Assembly: GCF_000214665.1 (NCBI RefSeq)
Contig: NC_015572.1
Coordinates: forward strand, 4,526,001 to 4,590,000
DNA from: Methylomonas methanica MC09
GTDB taxonomy: Bacteria; Pseudomonadota; Gammaproteobacteria; Methylococcales; Methylomonadaceae
Length of the DNA: 64,000 bases
Direction of reading: 5' to 3'
Shown: one piece after another, positions 62,585 to 64,000 of the stretch
Layout: every line of letters begins with the position of its first letter
Numbering within the stretch: position 1 is the stretch's first letter
Made by a program: the position numbers and the translations under genes
Notes under the pieces: generated by a model
What the model was told of the DNA's origin: nothing
Databases searched by the model: none
The model's input: only the letters and a program-made list of their open reading frames with translations

Positions 62585-63457
62585 CTATTGGCGTATTTTC
62601 AAATCCCTAACATCAGTGACGCCTTCCGGCAAAGTCAGTTCGATTGGTTCCGCGCCGTCTTGCCATTGCATGATGCCCCCCCTGCCATCCGCCGAATGGC
62701 GAATAAAATATAAATGCCCTTCGCTATCCAACGCAGGACTTTCGTCGGTCACTGCCCCACTGGTTAATTGCCGATAAGTATTGCTCGCCAAAGATAATTG
62801 CCAGATATGGTAATAACCGGCTTTGTTGGAGGAAAAATATAAAGTTTCACCGTCTTTCGACACCACAGGTTGTCGAGCAATAGAATTGGTTAAAGTGACC
62901 TGCTCGGCGATGCCGCTGGTTAAATCCTTACGCCAGATTTCCTGGATAATTCGACCGCAATCTTCGGTGCAATGGACGTTGGAATAATAGAGCGTATTGG
63001 GTGGCTGAAAATAAGGCTCGAATTGAGCAGAACGTTGATTGACGGCAATCTTCCATTGCCCGTTCTCGCGCACCAAGATATCGGTATCCACGCTAGCACC
63101 TTCTTTTAACGACACTAGAAATAAACGTTTACCGTCTTCGTCATAAGCCGGTTGAGTATAAGCGTGACCTTTTCCCGCTAGCTTCAGAATACTATCCGCA
63201 GAATCCAGATAACTCGCTTCATGTAGGGAAGCATCGGAGCCGATATAAGCATACTTCTGGCTTTTATAATTAAAACTAGGGTTACGGGGCTCGGATATTG
63301 CTGGTAGCTCAGTAAATATTCCGGATTTCTCGACATAAATTAACCATTGGTTTTGATTTAAGCCCATAAAAGACAAGCCCGATGGAATAACTTGCGCCAA
63401 TGCATTTAAGCTAAAACCCATCATGATCGCGAATAAAATAGTTGGTTGAATTAGCAT
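62585..63457 (-). CDS. TolB-like beta-propeller periplasmic protein
   Basis: A 290-residue exported protein (signal peptide to about ALA). Repeats of the PD40/TolB kind are visible: RNPSFNYKSQKYAYIGSD, TQPAYDEDGKRLFLVS, RQPVVSKDGETLYFSSN and DESPALDSEGHLYFIRH. This is a six-bladed propeller surface for protein contact. It is not TolB proper (no N-terminal domain, no tol genes). First visible gene of the AT-rich operon. Confidence 0.8.
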   Translation of the reverse strand: MLIQPTILFAIMMGFSLNALAQVIPSGLSFMGLNQNQWLIYVEKSGIFTELPAISEPRNPSFNYKSQKYAYIGSDASLHEASYLDSADSILKLAGKGHAYTQPAYDEDGKRLFLVSLKEGASVDTDILVRENGQWKIAVNQRSAQFEPYFQPPNTLYYSNVHCTEDCGRIIQEIWRKDLTSGIAEQVTLTNSIARQPVVSKDGETLYFSSNKAGYYHIWQLSLASNTYRQLTSGAVTDESPALDSEGHLYFIRHSADGRGGIMQWQDGAEPIELTLPEGVTDVRDLKIRQ

Positions 63458-63806
63458 AGCTACCTGGATTATTTTCTCAAGTCAATGGTTAGCTTACAGC
63501 TATTCTTAAGCTTACTGTAACCAATGGTCCCCCCTTTTATATCTGTTACGGAAAATTATTTTAGGCAGTAGTCAAGACTCTTTCAGGTCTAAAAACTAGA
63601 ATAATAATGCTAGCTCACCAGACTTTTATGTAGCTCGTTTTGCTAAGCCTTTAGAAGAAATTTTTACGATCCTCTCCATAAGCTCTGAACGGGCAAACGT
63701 GTCCACCCTATTGGTTCGCCCGTAGCTGAAAAGTAACAACATCTATAATCCTTGAAGGAAGCACTTACCTCATGACTACCATACCCAATAGCATGCCTAA
63801 TTTTTA
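63458..63806. promoter_or_regulatory. Upstream region of the eight-gene operon
   Basis: About 350 bases, AT-rich, containing the probable promoter of the operon reading leftward. An imperfect inverted repeat with CGGGC (63690-63694) and GCCCG (63718-63722) encloses GTGTCCACCCTA, a string common at the ends of decayed mobile sequences. No gene is seen. Confidence 0.4.
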
Positions 63807-64000
63807 TTACTCATTAGATTCTACACGGACAAACCCAAATTTCCTCATATGCTTTCCGACAATATTTTTCGAAAACCAAGCTTCTATTTCTGGATAAAGA
63901 TTAATCGCCTTAGTTACTATTTTTTCTACATTCTCAGCGTTCTTTTCTGAAAACAGCCCTAATTCAAACCAACTTGGCCAGATTGATTGACTATATAGAC
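63807..64000 (-). CDS. Unknown protein, C-terminal 64 residues, truncated by window edge
   Basis: A minus-strand frame is open from the right edge to a TAA at 63807-63809. The readable end contains WPSWFELGLFSEKNAENVEKI and GKHMRKFGFVRVESNE, with codon use like the AT-rich genes to its left. No family is recognised from this fragment. It has the same orientation as the operon beyond the 350-base gap but is probably separate. Confidence 0.5.
   Translation of the reverse strand, partial: LYSQSIWPSWFELGLFSEKNAENVEKIVTKAINLYPEIEAWFSKNIVGKHMRKFGFVRVESNE

Noticed and set aside
63720..63745. Second attachment repeat matching the mnmE end
   Set aside because: GAAAAGTAA resembles GGAAAGTAA of the mnmE 3' end, but the preceding bases differ, so it is not a convincing direct repeat.

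Overview
The window is a chromosomal segment of a Gram-negative gammaproteobacterium. The gene content (Sco/di-heme peroxidase fusion, PEP-CTERM protein, FecR and CHASE2-cyclase genes, the hemCDXY block, rpmH-rnpA-yidD-yidC-mnmE) suggests a Methylococcales-type methylotroph. That placement is an inference; there is no rRNA or pmo gene here to fix it.

Bases 1-46.5 kb are mostly core genome: the end of putA; a MntA/HepT pair; a TrkH channel with a single-RCK partner; rlmKL-acyP; a PEP-CTERM surface protein; hemC-hemD-hemX-hemY; ubiD; ferredoxin-coaD-rsmD next to a pair of M16 peptidases; ctaB-ybiB; PilZ; a lytic transglycosylase; an FKBP; then a long signalling block. That block contains OmpA/FecR divergent from HD-GYP/CHASE2-cyclase, a GGDEF-EAL protein with a PhnD-type binding protein, an orphan 1343-residue membrane protein, and a CZB chemoreceptor with a separate Aer-type PAS protein. 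It ends in the conserved rpmH-rnpA-yidD-yidC-mnmE cluster. One AT-rich islet at 14.6-15.7 kb (TPR + HEPN gene pair) interrupts the core and lies between REP-like palindromes.

Bases 46.5-64 kb are accessory. Directly after mnmE, a gene whose 3' end is a known island attachment site, lies an internally deleted tyrosine integrase. HigBA, an IS110 remnant and an intact IS630 element follow. Next is a full arsenic operon, arsR-arsC-arsD-arsA-arsI-acr3, which includes a putative C-As lyase. A Sco-cytochrome c peroxidase fusion converges on it.

The last part (56.3-63.5 kb, visibly more AT-rich) is a tightly packed eight-gene minus-strand operon: TolB-like propeller, lipoprotein with FlgD-like domains, membrane-anchored rhodanese, ferric-reductase-like membrane protein, Fbp-type binding protein, permease and ATPase, and a secreted stand-alone ChrB C-terminal-type domain. 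I know of no described system with this composition. It looks like an envelope redox-plus-ABC uptake system for a metal or oxyanion, and it is the best candidate here for something new.
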